A DNA stretch of 64,000 nt from Mycobacterium sp. GA-2829 (GTDB taxonomy: Bacteria > Actinomycetota > Actinomycetes > Mycobacteriales > Mycobacteriaceae): contig NZ_LQIT01000021.1 of assembly GCF_001499965.1 (NCBI RefSeq), positions 1-64,000 of the forward strand, written 5' to 3'. Positions 20,113 to 29,230 of this stretch are shown here, in pieces. Position numbers and translations under genes: made by a program. Positions within the stretch are counted from its first letter, which is position 1. The number at the start of each line of letters is the position of its first letter. Below the pieces are notes generated by a model. That model was given only the letters and a program-made list of their open reading frames with translations. It did no database searches and had not been told where the DNA came from.

Positions 20113-21375
20113 ATGAGCACGTCCGCAGTGGATTTGGAGATGGACGAGGCCGCCAAGGTCCTCGCCGATCCGACGGCCTACGCCGACGATCGACGACTCC
20201 ACACCGCGCTGGCCCGCCTGCGCGCCGAGAACCCGGTGGCCTGGGTGGACAATCCGCCGTACCGGCCGTTCTGGGCGATCACCAAACACGCCGACATCAT
20301 GGCGATCGAGCGGGCCAACGATCTGTTCCTGTCCGAACCGCGGCCGCTGCTGGTGACCGCCGAGGCCGACGACCTCGCCAAGGCCCAGCAGGACATGGGG
20401 GTGGGGTTGCGGACGCTCATCCACATGGACGATCCGCACCACCGCAAGATCCGCGCGATCGGGGCCGACTGGTTCCGGCCGAAAGCCATGCGGGACCTGA
20501 AGATCCGCGTCGACGAACTCGCCAAACGCTACGTCGACAAGATGCGCGACATCGGCCCGGAGTGCGACTTCGTCACCGAGATCGCGGTCAACTTCCCGCT
20601 GTACGTGATCCTGTCGCTGCTCGGCCTGCCCGAGGAGGACTTCGGCCGGATGCACCTGCTGACCCAGGAGATGTTCGGCGGTGACGACGACGAGTACAAA
20701 CGCGGCACCACCCCCGAGGAGCAGATGGAGGTGCTGACCGACTTCTTCAACTACTTCGCGGCGCTGACCGCGTCACGGCGGGAGCACCCCACCGAGGATC
20801 TGGCCTCGGCGATCGCCAACGGGCTCGTCGACGGTGAGCCGATGTCGGACATGGACACGCTGTCGTACTACGTCATCGTCGCCGCCGCCGGCCACGACAC
20901 CACCAAGGACGCGATCTCGGGCGGGCTGCTCGCACTCATCGAGAACCCCGCGGAGATGGCCCGCCTCAAGGCCGATCCGTCGCTGATGGGCACCGCGGTC
21001 GAGGAGATGATCCGCTGGTCCACCCCGGTCAAGGAGTTCATGCGCACCGCCGCCGAAGACACCGAGGTACGCGGGGTGCAGATCAAGAAGGGCGAAAGCG
21101 TCTATCTCGCATACGTTTCCGGCAACCGCGACGAAGAGGTGTTCGACGAGCCGTTCCGCTTCGACGTCGGCCGCGACCCCAACCGGCACGTGGCGTTCGG
21201 GTACGGCGTGCACTTCTGCCTCGGCGCGGCGCTCGCGCGGATGGAGATGAACAGCCTGTTCTCCGAACTGCTGCCGCGGTTGGAGCACATCGAACTGGCG
21301 GGTGAGCCCGAACTGTCGGCGACGACGTTCGTCGGCGGCCTCAAGCACCTGCCGATTCGATACTCCCTGCGCTGA
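20113..21375 (+). CDS. Cytochrome P450 (second of a tandem pair)
   Basis: This 420-residue P450 has the same motif set as its neighbour: AGHDTTK in the I helix, VEEMIRW, and FGYGVHFCLGAALARME around the heme cysteine. Long stretches are identical to the upstream gene (for example NFPLYVILSLLGLPE and LTQEMFGGDDDE). A GAGGAG ribosome binding site precedes the ATG at 20113. Its last 35 bases overlap the convergent TetR gene. No redox partner gene adjoins. Confidence 0.93.
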   Translation: MSTSAVDLEMDEAAKVLADPTAYADDRRLHTALARLRAENPVAWVDNPPYRPFWAITKHADIMAIERANDLFLSEPRPLLVTAEADDLAKAQQDMGVGLRTLIHMDDPHHRKIRAIGADWFRPKAMRDLKIRVDELAKRYVDKMRDIGPECDFVTEIAVNFPLYVILSLLGLPEEDFGRMHLLTQEMFGGDDDEYKRGTTPEEQMEVLTDFFNYFAALTASRREHPTEDLASAIANGLVDGEPMSDMDTLSYYVIVAAAGHDTTKDAISGGLLALIENPAEMARLKADPSLMGTAVEEMIRWSTPVKEFMRTAAEDTEVRGVQIKKGESVYLAYVSGNRDEEVFDEPFRFDVGRDPNRHVAFGYGVHFCLGAALARMEMNSLFSELLPRLEHIELAGEPELSATTFVGGLKHLPIRYSLR

Positions 21376-21985
21376 CGGCGTGGGTGGCCAGGAAGCCGTC
21401 GACGGCGGCTTCCGCACACGCGTGGTAGTCGAAGTCGGGCAGGGTGCTGAGCCGGCCCAGGATCAGCGGGCCGATCAGTAGCGCGATGGCCTGAATCCGG
21501 TCCACGCCGGCCAGGCCCAGTTCGGCGGCCTGCGGGCCGTCGAAGATCGCGTCGAACGGCGCGGCGTAGGACTGCAGGATGCGCTCGCGCAGCGAGGCCA
21601 CCGAACTCCCCGCGTCCGGATCGCGCGCCTCGGCCCACGGGCCGAGGTCCGGTCCCGACGCCAGCCACGTCATCGCGGCCAGCGTGGTGGGCACCTCCGA
21701 GATCGGATCGGCCCAGCCGACGACGACGGCGATCAGCTGATCGCGCAGGCTGCCGTCGTCCGGCGGCATCGGGGCGGGCTGCAGCATGCTCTGGAACGCG
21801 GCGGCGAGCAGATCGTTGGCGCTGGGGAAATGCCGGTAGAGCGTGGCGCGGGCGACGTTCGCGGTGCGGGTGACCGCGTCGATCGTCACCGCGCTGGGAC
21901 CGCCGGAGCGCAGCAGGGCCGTCGCGGCCTCGAGCAGACGGGCGCGGGACCGGGCCGGTCTCGGATCGCCGTTCGCGGCGGTCAT
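21341..21985 (-). CDS. TetR-family regulator beside an MFS exporter gene
   Basis: This 214-residue TetR protein has an N-terminal helix-turn-helix (SRARLLEAATALLRSGGPSAVTIDAVTRTANVARATLYRHFPSANDLLAAAF) and a divergent C-terminal ligand domain. It is transcribed away from an MFS transporter gene, and the 111 bases between them hold three inverted repeats that fit a shared operator. Its 3' end overlaps the P450 gene antisense. It probably represses the exporter, a common arrangement; the inducer is unknown. Confidence 0.88.
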   Translation of the reverse strand: MTAANGDPRPARSRARLLEAATALLRSGGPSAVTIDAVTRTANVARATLYRHFPSANDLLAAAFQSMLQPAPMPPDDGSLRDQLIAVVVGWADPISEVPTTLAAMTWLASGPDLGPWAEARDPDAGSSVASLRERILQSYAAPFDAIFDGPQAAELGLAGVDRIQAIALLIGPLILGRLSTLPDFDYHACAEAAVDGFLATHAVSAGSIESAGA

Positions 21986-22012
21986 ATGTTTCCTTCACCT
22001 CCGGGGCGGGAA

Positions 22013-22077
22013 CAAGACTATCGGTCTTGCAACGAGACCGTTAGTCTCGTTACACGTTCGAGGCGTCGGTCTCGAAC
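22013..22077. promoter_or_regulatory. Operator-like inverted repeats between TetR and MFS genes
   Basis: CAAGAC-n5-GTCTTG (22013-22029) and AACGAGAC-n5-GTCTCGTT (22031-22051) share the core AGAC-n5-GTCT with centres 20 bases apart. A third repeat, GTTCGAG-n8-CTCGAAC, lies at 22056-22077. The arrangement suggests two TetR dimers side by side controlling both divergent genes. Confidence 0.6.
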
Positions 22078-22096
22078 CCCTCCGAAGAGAGATGAC

Positions 22097-23698
22097 ATGG
22101 TCGACACCCTCCCGCGCACTGACCAGGATATCGACGCCGAGATCGCCACCCTGTCGAAGTGGAAGCGGATCTGGCTGCTCGCGGTCGCCAGCGTTGACGT
22201 GCTCCTGGTCATCTCCTCGATGGTGGCGCTCAACGCCGCCCTGCCCGACATCGCGCTGCAGACCTCCGCCACCCAGTCCCAGCTGACCTGGATCGTCGAC
22301 GGTTACACGCTGGCACTGGCCTGTCTGCTGCTGCCCGCGGGCGCGATCGGCGACCGCTACGGCAGACGGGGCGCGCTGCTGGTGGGCCTCGCCGTGTTCG
22401 CCCTGGCCTCGCTGGCCCCGGTGGTGTTCGACAGTCCGATGCAGATCATCGTGGCGCGCGCCGTCGCGGGTGCCGGGGCGGCGTTCATCATGCCCGCCAC
22501 CCTGTCGCTGCTGACCGCCGCGTTCCCGAAGTCCGAGCGCAACAAGGCCGTCGGCATCTGGGCCGGTGTCGCCGGGTCCGGCGCCATCTTCGGATTCCTC
22601 GGCACCGGCGTACTGCTGCACTACTTCTCGTGGCAGTCGATCTTCTACATGTTCGCCGCGGGTGCGCTGCTGATGTTCGTGGCGACCTGCACCATCGGCT
22701 CCTCCCGTGACGAGACCGCCACCCCCATCGACTGGGTGGGGGGCGCGCTGGTCGGCACCGCGATCGCCGTCTTCGTCCTGGGTGTGGTCGAAGCGCCGGC
22801 GCGCGGCTGGACCGACGTGTTCGTGCTCGGATGCCTGGTCGCCGGCGTCGTGCTGGCGGTGTTGTTCGCGCTGGTGCAGTTGCGTCGCGAGCACCCGCTG
22901 CTCGACGTCCGCCTGTTCCGCCGGCCGGATTTCGCGACCGGCGCCGCAGGCATCACCTTCCTGTTCATCGCCAACTTCGGCTTCTTCTTCGTCGCCATGC
23001 AGTTCATGCAGCTGGTCATGGGATACAGCGCTCTGGAGACCGCATTCGCCTTGTCCCCGTTGGCCGTCCCCGTGCTGATTCTCGGCGGCACACTGCCGCT
23101 GTATCTACCGAAGGTGGGGCTTCGATTCGCCGTCACAGTCGGCCTTCTACTGCTTGCCGTCGGCCTGTTCCTCATGCGGTACCTGACGGCCGACGCGACG
23201 TTCCTGGACATCATGTGGCCGATGCTGCTCGCCGCATCCGGCATCGGGTTGGCCACCGCCCCGACGACGTCGGCGATCATGAACGCGGTACCCACCGAGA
23301 AGCAGGGGGTCGCGTCGGCGGTCAACGACGCCACCCGCGAGATCGGTGCCGCCGTGGGTATCGCCGTGGCGGGATCGATCCTGGCCGCCGTCTATCACAG
23401 CGCACTGGCGCCGAAGCTCGCCGGCATGCCCGAGGAGCTCCGCGCCACGGCAACCGATTCGCTTGCGCACGCACTGTCGATGGCCGAGCGAATGGGCCCG
23501 CAGGGCGACCAGTTGGCCGGCCTCGCCCAGGACGCCTTCATGCAGGCCGCCGACCAGGCGCTGTTCGCACTGTCGGCGCTGCTGGTGGTCGGGGCGGTGT
23601 TCGTCGCGGTCTGGTCGCCGGGGCGGGATGGGCGGCAGTGGAGCCTCGTCCGGCGTCTGCGGGAGAACCGGTCAGCGGCCGAGGAGAACACGCCCTAG
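22097..23698 (+). CDS. MFS drug:H+ antiporter, DHA2 (EmrB/QacA) type
   Basis: This is a 533-residue transporter with about 14 hydrophobic segments. It has the motif A loop GDRYGRRGALLVG between segments 2 and 3, an early DxxxVNxALPxI-like segment (VALNAALPDIALQTSATQSQLTWIVDGYTLALA), and a WxxIFYMFAAGALLMF region. These indicate proton-driven export of drugs or lipophilic compounds across the inner membrane. It is divergent from a TetR repressor gene and followed after 11 bases by a racemase-like gene. The TetR-MFS arrangement resembles lfrR-lfrA, but identity was not established. Confidence 0.88.
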   Translation: MVDTLPRTDQDIDAEIATLSKWKRIWLLAVASVDVLLVISSMVALNAALPDIALQTSATQSQLTWIVDGYTLALACLLLPAGAIGDRYGRRGALLVGLAVFALASLAPVVFDSPMQIIVARAVAGAGAAFIMPATLSLLTAAFPKSERNKAVGIWAGVAGSGAIFGFLGTGVLLHYFSWQSIFYMFAAGALLMFVATCTIGSSRDETATPIDWVGGALVGTAIAVFVLGVVEAPARGWTDVFVLGCLVAGVVLAVLFALVQLRREHPLLDVRLFRRPDFATGAAGITFLFIANFGFFFVAMQFMQLVMGYSALETAFALSPLAVPVLILGGTLPLYLPKVGLRFAVTVGLLLLAVGLFLMRYLTADATFLDIMWPMLLAASGIGLATAPTTSAIMNAVPTEKQGVASAVNDATREIGAAVGIAVAGSILAAVYHSALAPKLAGMPEELRATATDSLAHALSMAERMGPQGDQLAGLAQDAFMQAADQALFALSALLVVGAVFVAVWSPGRDGRQWSLVRRLRENRSAAEENTP

Positions 23699-23709
23699 GC
23701 TTTCGCAGT

Positions 23710-24372
23710 GTGCGGCTGCTTCTGGTGAACCCGAACACGACGGCGTCGATGACCGCCGCGATCGCCGCCGGTGCGGCGGCAGTGGCCCGGCCCGAGACGG
23801 TGATCGAGGCGCTCAACCCCGCCGAGGGACCGCCCAGCATCGAGAACGACGCCGACGAACAGCGTTGTGTCCCATATCTTCTCGACGTCGTACGGGATGC
23901 GCACGACCGCGAGCGGGACCGGCCGGATGCCTACGTCATCGCGTGTTTCGGCGATCCAGGCCTCGACGAGGCGCGGGCACTGGCCGACGCCCCGGTACTC
24001 GGCATCGCCCAGGCCGCCATGCACGCCGCCACCCTGCTGGCGGGCACGTTCTCGGTGGTCACCTCGATGTCGGCGACGGTGCCCCGCGGTTGGCAGCTGG
24101 CCAAGGCCTACACCCCGAACGCGTGTCTGGGTGTGTACGCCTGCGACATCCCGGTGCTGCGGATCGACAGCGATCCGACGACCATCGAACCGATCGCCGA
24201 GTTGTGTGCGCACGCGCTGCGCGCGGACGACAGCCGCGCGATCGTGCTCGGCTGCGCGGCGATGGCCCGGTTCGCCGCACCGCTGTCGCAGCGGCTGGGC
24301 GTGCCGGTGGTCGATGGGGTATCCGCCGCGACCCGCCTGGCCGAGGCGCTGGGGCCGCTCAGCCCGCGATGA
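23710..24372 (+). CDS. Hydantoin/Asp/Glu racemase-family protein
   Basis: This 220-residue protein from GTG 23710 (VRLLLVNPNTTASMTAAIAAGA) has the family's two cysteine motifs, IACFGDPGLDEAR and IVLGCAAMARF, which provide the acid-base pair in hydantoin and allantoin racemases. It is probably cytosolic. It follows the MFS gene closely and may be in its operon. The last 14 bases overlap the convergent mftG gene. Substrate is not predictable. Confidence 0.82.
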   Translation: MRLLLVNPNTTASMTAAIAAGAAAVARPETVIEALNPAEGPPSIENDADEQRCVPYLLDVVRDAHDRERDRPDAYVIACFGDPGLDEARALADAPVLGIAQAAMHAATLLAGTFSVVTSMSATVPRGWQLAKAYTPNACLGVYACDIPVLRIDSDPTTIEPIAELCAHALRADDSRAIVLGCAAMARFAAPLSQRLGVPVVDGVSAATRLAEALGPLSPR

Positions 24373-25795
24373 ACTCGGCGGCGCGGTGTCCGATCATCGC
24401 GATCGTCGCGTGCGGACCCCGGCTGGTGATGGCGGGCATCACCGCACCGTCGACCACCCACAGGCCGTCGACGCCGCGCACCCGGCACTGCTCGTCGAGG
24501 ACGGCGCGTGGATCGTCGTCGGCGCCCATCGGCGCGGTGCCCGCCAGGTGCTGCGATGTCGACCAGGAAGGTTCACCGGAAGTGGCTGTGGCACCGATGA
24601 TCTCGTACGCGAGTTCGGCGCCGGCGGCCAGTTCGGCCACGTCGTCGGGTGCGGTGTCGTAGCGGTGCTCGATGACCGGCGGGACCAGCGGATCGGCGGA
24701 TGCGAGCCTGACCCGGCCACGCGACCGGGGCCGCATCAACGCGACCCCGATGTGCGGACGGTCCGCCGGGTCATGGTCCGGACCGTGCACCATCGCCGCG
24801 AAACTCGATGTGTAGGGCCGAATCTCGAGGCCGTTGGCGGTGGTGAGCACCGCCTCGAGCGGCGGTAGGTCGTGGGTCGGTGTCCACCCGACGGGAATCA
24901 CCCATTCCGGGTGGTCGGAGGTCGACGCACCGACCGGCAGATCCGACCACACCCGGATCCCCAACGCCCGCAACGGATCAGCAGGTCCGACACCGGACAG
25001 CATCAGCAGTTGCGCGCTACCGATCGCGCCCGCGCACAACACGATTCGATCGGCCGACACGGTTCGGACGCCCGCCGGACCCGTGCATTCGACCGCGACG
25101 GCGCGGCCGCCGGTGATCCGCACCCCGGTGACGCGGGTGTCGGCGAGCAGCAGGAGATTGTCGCGGTCGGCGGCGGGCCGCAGGAACGCCCCGCCCGGTC
25201 CCAGGCGTGTCCCGCGCTCGATGTTGAGCGGCACGGCACCCACCCCGTCGGCGGGCATCCCGGTGTCGAGTCCGCTCAGGTCGTCGAGCCACCGGAAACC
25301 CGCCTCCCGGGTGGCCTCGACGAATGATGCGGTGCAGCCGTCGAAATCAGTGACCCGGCTGACCTTGATGGGGCCGTCGGCGCCGTGCAGCGGGCCGGCG
25401 AAGTCGAGGTCGGTCTCGATCGCCCGGAAGTGCGGGAGCACGTCGCGCCACGTCCACCCGGGAATCCCCCACCCGTCGAAGTCGGCGGGTAGCCCGCGGC
25501 AGAAGTAGCCGCCGTTGACCGCGCCCGATCCGCCGACCACCGCACCGCGGGTGATCTGGGTCCGCCGCGGCGGGGTGTCGGTGAGGGTGGTGAGGTAGTG
25601 GCGGACCACGGAACTGGCGGCGCCGATCGGCAGCCGCAGCCCGTCGCTGATCTGCTGGGCCACCCGCGGATCGGACGGGGCGGGTCCGGCCTCCACCACC
25701 ACCACCCGGCAATCAGGGTCTCGCGAAAGCCGTTCGGCCAGCACGGATCCCGCGCTTCCGGCGCCGACGACCACCACGTCGCCAAAGATCGACAA
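24359..25795 (-). CDS. mftG: Mycofactocin-associated GMC oxidoreductase MftG
   Basis: This 478-residue flavoprotein has the FAD-binding motif VVVGAGSAGSVLAERLS, the GMC signature region TRGAVVGGSGAVNGGYFCRG, and the C-terminal AGTAPMGADDDPRAVLDEQCRVRGVDGLWVVDGAVMP with the histidine in SRGPHATI. MftG is known to pass electrons from reduced mycofactocin to the respiratory chain, regenerating the cofactor. It is the last gene of the cluster, seven bases after mftF, and converges with the racemase-like gene. Confidence 0.93.
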   Translation of the reverse strand: MSIFGDVVVVGAGSAGSVLAERLSRDPDCRVVVVEAGPAPSDPRVAQQISDGLRLPIGAASSVVRHYLTTLTDTPPRRTQITRGAVVGGSGAVNGGYFCRGLPADFDGWGIPGWTWRDVLPHFRAIETDLDFAGPLHGADGPIKVSRVTDFDGCTASFVEATREAGFRWLDDLSGLDTGMPADGVGAVPLNIERGTRLGPGGAFLRPAADRDNLLLLADTRVTGVRITGGRAVAVECTGPAGVRTVSADRIVLCAGAIGSAQLLMLSGVGPADPLRALGIRVWSDLPVGASTSDHPEWVIPVGWTPTHDLPPLEAVLTTANGLEIRPYTSSFAAMVHGPDHDPADRPHIGVALMRPRSRGRVRLASADPLVPPVIEHRYDTAPDDVAELAAGAELAYEIIGATATSGEPSWSTSQHLAGTAPMGADDDPRAVLDEQCRVRGVDGLWVVDGAVMPAITSRGPHATIAMIGHRAAEFIAG

Positions 25796-25802
25796 CGCGG
25801 CC

Positions 25803-27215
25803 TTATGCCCGGATCTGCGGTTTGAGCGCGCCGAGGTGGCGTTCGTGCACCACCCCGGTCCACAACCCCAGCCCGTAGGCGATGTCGTCGAGCCGCCGCA
25901 GCAGCACGTAGGTCAGGAGGTTGACCTGTCTGGTGTCGTCGTCGGTGGTGCCGCGTCGCGCCGCCCAGTCGGCGACACCGTCGACCACCGCCGCGACGAT
26001 CACCGCCTGCCGACAGCGCCGCGACACCAACGCGGCGAGCAGTGCGATCGGCCAGTAGTGACGGCAGATCGCCGAGGCCAACTGCAGCGCAGCCGACCAC
26101 AGCCCGTGTGCGGCGATCGCGGCGACCTGCCGTGGTTCGGTCTCCACCGCGCGCAGCGAGCTGGCCACCCGTCGGGCACCCCATCCGGCGGCGAGCACCG
26201 ACGCGGCGTAGCCGAGGGAGTTGCCCATCGCCATCAGCACCCAGGCCAGCAGCGTCCACGCCGAGATCACCATCGGCGCCGTCTTCCCCGGGTGGCGGAC
26301 CGACAGCGGTGCCGCGGATTTCCCGTAGAACGCCTTGCGCAGGAACCACTCCCCCAGATCGGTCCGGTGGTCGTGGGCGACCAGCGCGATCGGCTCGTAC
26401 CGCAGCCGGGCGCCCGACTCGACGAGCCGCCAGCACAGGTCGACGTCCTCGCCAGAGGTCAGGGTCTCGTCGAAGCCGCCCACCTCTTCGAGTGCACGGC
26501 GCCGGCAGATGATCGCGGCGCTCGGCACATAGGACACCGGACCGTAGGGCACCACGGGCGCCTCGTGGTGCCCGAGGTCGAGGGAGGACCGCACCGCCTC
26601 GTAGCGCGCCACCACGTTGTCGGCGGTGCGCAGTCCGACGATGCGGGGTGCGACCAGCGCGACCGCCGGATCGCAGAAGTGGCCCAGCAACGCCTCGAGC
26701 CAGCCGCGGCGGGGCAGCACATCGGAATCCAGGAATGCCACGAAGTCGGTGGTGGCGGCCGCGGCACCGGTGTTGCGCGCGGCTGAGGGCCCCCGGCTGC
26801 GGTCGTGCCGGATCACCCGCACATCGCAGTGCAATCCGGCCATATCGGTCAGCTCGACGGGGATCGCCGAACCGTCGTCGACGACGATGACCCGCAGTCC
26901 GCGTAGCGACGACAGCAGCCGCTGGACTCCGAACAGGTTGTCGCGCACCGGGATAACGACGGTGACATCGCGGTGTGACGGTCCGCTCGCGGGGCGCGGG
27001 TGGGCGACGGTCGCGTCGAGCAGGGTCCGCGCCAGCTGCGCGCTCCTGGCGTCGTTCACCTCGAGGCGGCCGTCGCACAGCATGGTCTGGGCGGCGGGCG
27101 CCAACCGCAGCAGCCGGGTGGGTGAGCCGCCGAGCAGCGCGGCGCCCTCGCCGAGCACCTTGACCCGGCGGTCGACCTGGACTGCGAACCCGTCGGGCAG
27201 CCGCGGCCCGGTCAC
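25803..27215 (-). CDS. mftF: Mycofactocin glycosyltransferase MftF
   Basis: This 470-residue protein contains a family 2 glycosyltransferase domain ([51 protein letters not shown], and [11 protein letters not shown]) followed by C-terminal hydrophobic helices. In the known pathway MftF adds a chain of beta-1,4-linked glucose to premycofactocin. GTG 27215 overlaps the mftE stop by four bases, supporting coupled translation. The first 90 or so residues are a family-typical domain of unclear role. Confidence 0.94.
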   Translation of the reverse strand: MTGPRLPDGFAVQVDRRVKVLGEGAALLGGSPTRLLRLAPAAQTMLCDGRLEVNDARSAQLARTLLDATVAHPRPASGPSHRDVTVVIPVRDNLFGVQRLLSSLRGLRVIVVDDGSAIPVELTDMAGLHCDVRVIRHDRSRGPSAARNTGAAAATTDFVAFLDSDVLPRRGWLEALLGHFCDPAVALVAPRIVGLRTADNVVARYEAVRSSLDLGHHEAPVVPYGPVSYVPSAAIICRRRALEEVGGFDETLTSGEDVDLCWRLVESGARLRYEPIALVAHDHRTDLGEWFLRKAFYGKSAAPLSVRHPGKTAPMVISAWTLLAWVLMAMGNSLGYAASVLAAGWGARRVASSLRAVETEPRQVAAIAAHGLWSAALQLASAICRHYWPIALLAALVSRRCRQAVIVAAVVDGVADWAARRGTTDDDTRQVNLLTYVLLRRLDDIAYGLGLWTGVVHERHLGALKPQIRA

Positions 27216-27943
27216 CGCAGCATCCCGGTGGCGTCGGGGGTCCAGCGTGCGATGCGGTCGGTGCAGTGCCGCACCATTTCGTCGAACAACCGGGCGCCGT
27301 CGGCGTCGGTGGCCGTGGTCGGGTCGCCGAGCACGCCGACCTCGCTGACCGCCGCCACCCCGCCCTGCCGCAGCGCGGGCATCAGTTCCCGCAGCGGTGC
27401 GGTGTTGCCACGCTGCCAGTGTTCGGTGTGCACGTGCTCGGGTGAGATGTGCAGCAGTACGGACGTTTCGGTGTGGCCCGCGTGCGCGTCGGCGCCGGCG
27501 GCCAGACACGGGCACCAGGCCACGTCACGGCCCTCCGACCGCAGCAGCGCGGTAGCCCCCGCCAGCGCCTCGGTGTTGCCGCCGTGGCCGTTGAGGAACA
27601 GCACGCGCGTGGCCCAGTTGGTGGCCGACCTGCCGAACTCCACCAGCAGCTGGCGCAGCGCGGCGGTCCCGATCGAGATGGTGCCGGGGAAGCTCTCGTG
27701 CTCGCCGCTGGCCCCGTAGCCGACGGCGGGCGCCAGTGACCACGACGACGTCAATGCGCGCACCACCTCGCGGGCCACCGCGGTGGCGATGCGGGTGTCG
27801 GTGTCCAGCGGTAAATGGGGTCCATGCTGCTCGGTGGAACCTAAGGGAACCATCAACGCCGCCGACGTGCTGCGCAGCTGCCTCGACGTCGAGTTCCCAA
27901 GTTCGCTGGGAGAAGCCACCCCGCGATGGTAGGCCGAATTCAC
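27212..27943 (-). CDS. mftE: Mycofactocin peptidase MftE
   Basis: This 243-residue creatininase-family metallopeptidase carries the metal-binding motifs [30 protein letters not shown] and [14 protein letters not shown]. MftE releases the modified Val-Tyr unit from the MftC-processed MftA peptide. GTG 27943 gives MNSAYHRG at the N terminus, matching my memory of mycobacterial MftE starts. The site lacks a good ribosome binding site of its own, but a 12-codon ORF with a strong one overlaps it by four bases. Confidence 0.94.
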   Translation of the reverse strand: MNSAYHRGVASPSELGNSTSRQLRSTSAALMVPLGSTEQHGPHLPLDTDTRIATAVAREVVRALTSSWSLAPAVGYGASGEHESFPGTISIGTAALRQLLVEFGRSATNWATRVLFLNGHGGNTEALAGATALLRSEGRDVAWCPCLAAGADAHAGHTETSVLLHISPEHVHTEHWQRGNTAPLRELMPALRQGGVAAVSEVGVLGDPTTATDADGARLFDEMVRHCTDRIARWTPDATGMLR

Positions 27944-27978
27944 CTGGCGTGCGCCGGTTGTTGGCGCATGGGATTCAC
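27940..27978 (-). CDS. Possible 12-codon coupled ORF before mftE
   Basis: A GTG at 27978 sits six bases after GGGAGG (27985-27990), a strong ribosome binding site, and opens a 12-codon frame ([12 protein letters not shown]) whose TGA overlaps the mftE GTG in a GTGA junction. It may only serve to bring ribosomes to mftE. A CCGTCC/GGACGG inverted pair (27998-28003, 28024-28029) lies just upstream. No protein-level evidence exists. Confidence 0.35.
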   Translation of the reverse strand: MNPMRQQPAHAR

Positions 27979-28030
27979 TGATTTCCTCCCGGCAGCACCG
28001 TCCGCCCCCTGCGTCACAGCACGGGACGGC

Positions 28031-29224
28031 TCAACTCCCCTCACCAGTGGGTACGCCGAGCGCACGGGTGAAACCCGCCGGGATCAGGATGTCGTCCGGG
28101 GTCAGATCGTGGATCGACGAATGGCCGAGACCCATCAGCGCCGAGTCGATCCCGCCGCGCAGGATGTCGAGCACGTTCTCGACGCCCGCCTGCCCGTTGG
28201 CGGCCAGCCCCCACAGGTAGGCGCGGCCGATCATCACCGCACGCGCACCGAGTGCGACGGCCTTGACGACGTCGCTGCCACGGCGGATGCCGCCGTCGAG
28301 CAGCACCTCGACCTGGTCACCGACCGCATCCGCGATCGCCGGGAGGCAGCGGATCGCGGCGGGCGTGCCGTCGAGGTTGTTGCCGCCGTGGTTGGACACC
28401 GAGATCGCCGAAACCCCCGCGTCGACAGCGCGTTTGGCGTCGTCGACCCGCACGATGCCCTTGAGCATGAACGGACCGTCCCAATGTTCACGCAGCCACG
28501 CGATGTCCTCCCAGGTCGGCGGCGGTGTGCCCATCCACTCGCCGTAGGCCTGGAAGAAGGGCGGGCCGGGCTCGCCGCGGCGGGCCTGATTGGGCACGCG
28601 CAGGTCGGGCGGGCTCATGGTCTTGCCGAAATCCCACAGCCAGCGGGGTTTGGTGAGCACCTCCGGCGACATCTTCAACATCGTCTTGAGGTTCATCTGC
28701 TCGGGGATCTTCGGGCTGCCCCAGTCGCGGCCGTGCGAGAAGCTCCAGTCGGTGGTGACGATCAGCCCGACCGCCCCGGCCTCCTTGGCGCGCTGCGCCC
28801 GCTCGAGGATCGCCTCGCGCCCGCCCAGCCAGTAGATCTGGAAGAACAGCTTGGGGTTGGCCGCGATGACCTCTTCGATCGGCTTGCTGGCGAACGAGGA
28901 CAGCCCCATCGCGGTGCCGCGCGCGGCGGCGGCGCGTGCGACCGCGACCTCACCGTCGGGGTCGACGGCCTGCACGCCGGTCGGCGAGATCATCACCGGC
29001 AGGGAGATCTCCTGCCCCATCACCGTTGTCGCCATGTCACGCTTCTGCGCGGCGCCCACCACGTGCGGGGCGAATCCGAGCTCCGAGAACGACTCCACGT
29101 TGTCGGAGACGGTGACGCCCTTCTCGCTGGCGGAGATCAGCGAGGAGTACACCGACTTGGGCAGGCGTTTCTTCGCACGCTGCTGCGCGATGGCGACGGT
29201 TTCGAACCAGGTATCGCGGGCCAT
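28031..29224 (-). CDS. mftD: Mycofactocin biosynthesis oxidase MftD
   Basis: This 397-residue FMN-dependent alpha-hydroxy-acid oxidase homologue has the TIM-barrel motifs LPVMISPTGVQ, FFQIYWLGGR, GPFMLKGIV and the C-terminal VSNHGGNNLDGTPA, LLDGGIRRGSDVVKAVALGARAVMIGRAYLWGLAANG. MftD oxidatively deaminates the released intermediate to the redox-active premycofactocin. It starts six bases after mftC. An 87-base gap separates it from mftE. Confidence 0.95.
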   Translation of the reverse strand: MARDTWFETVAIAQQRAKKRLPKSVYSSLISASEKGVTVSDNVESFSELGFAPHVVGAAQKRDMATTVMGQEISLPVMISPTGVQAVDPDGEVAVARAAAARGTAMGLSSFASKPIEEVIAANPKLFFQIYWLGGREAILERAQRAKEAGAVGLIVTTDWSFSHGRDWGSPKIPEQMNLKTMLKMSPEVLTKPRWLWDFGKTMSPPDLRVPNQARRGEPGPPFFQAYGEWMGTPPPTWEDIAWLREHWDGPFMLKGIVRVDDAKRAVDAGVSAISVSNHGGNNLDGTPAAIRCLPAIADAVGDQVEVLLDGGIRRGSDVVKAVALGARAVMIGRAYLWGLAANGQAGVENVLDILRGGIDSALMGLGHSSIHDLTPDDILIPAGFTRALGVPTGEGS

Positions 29225-29230
29225 CTGGAG

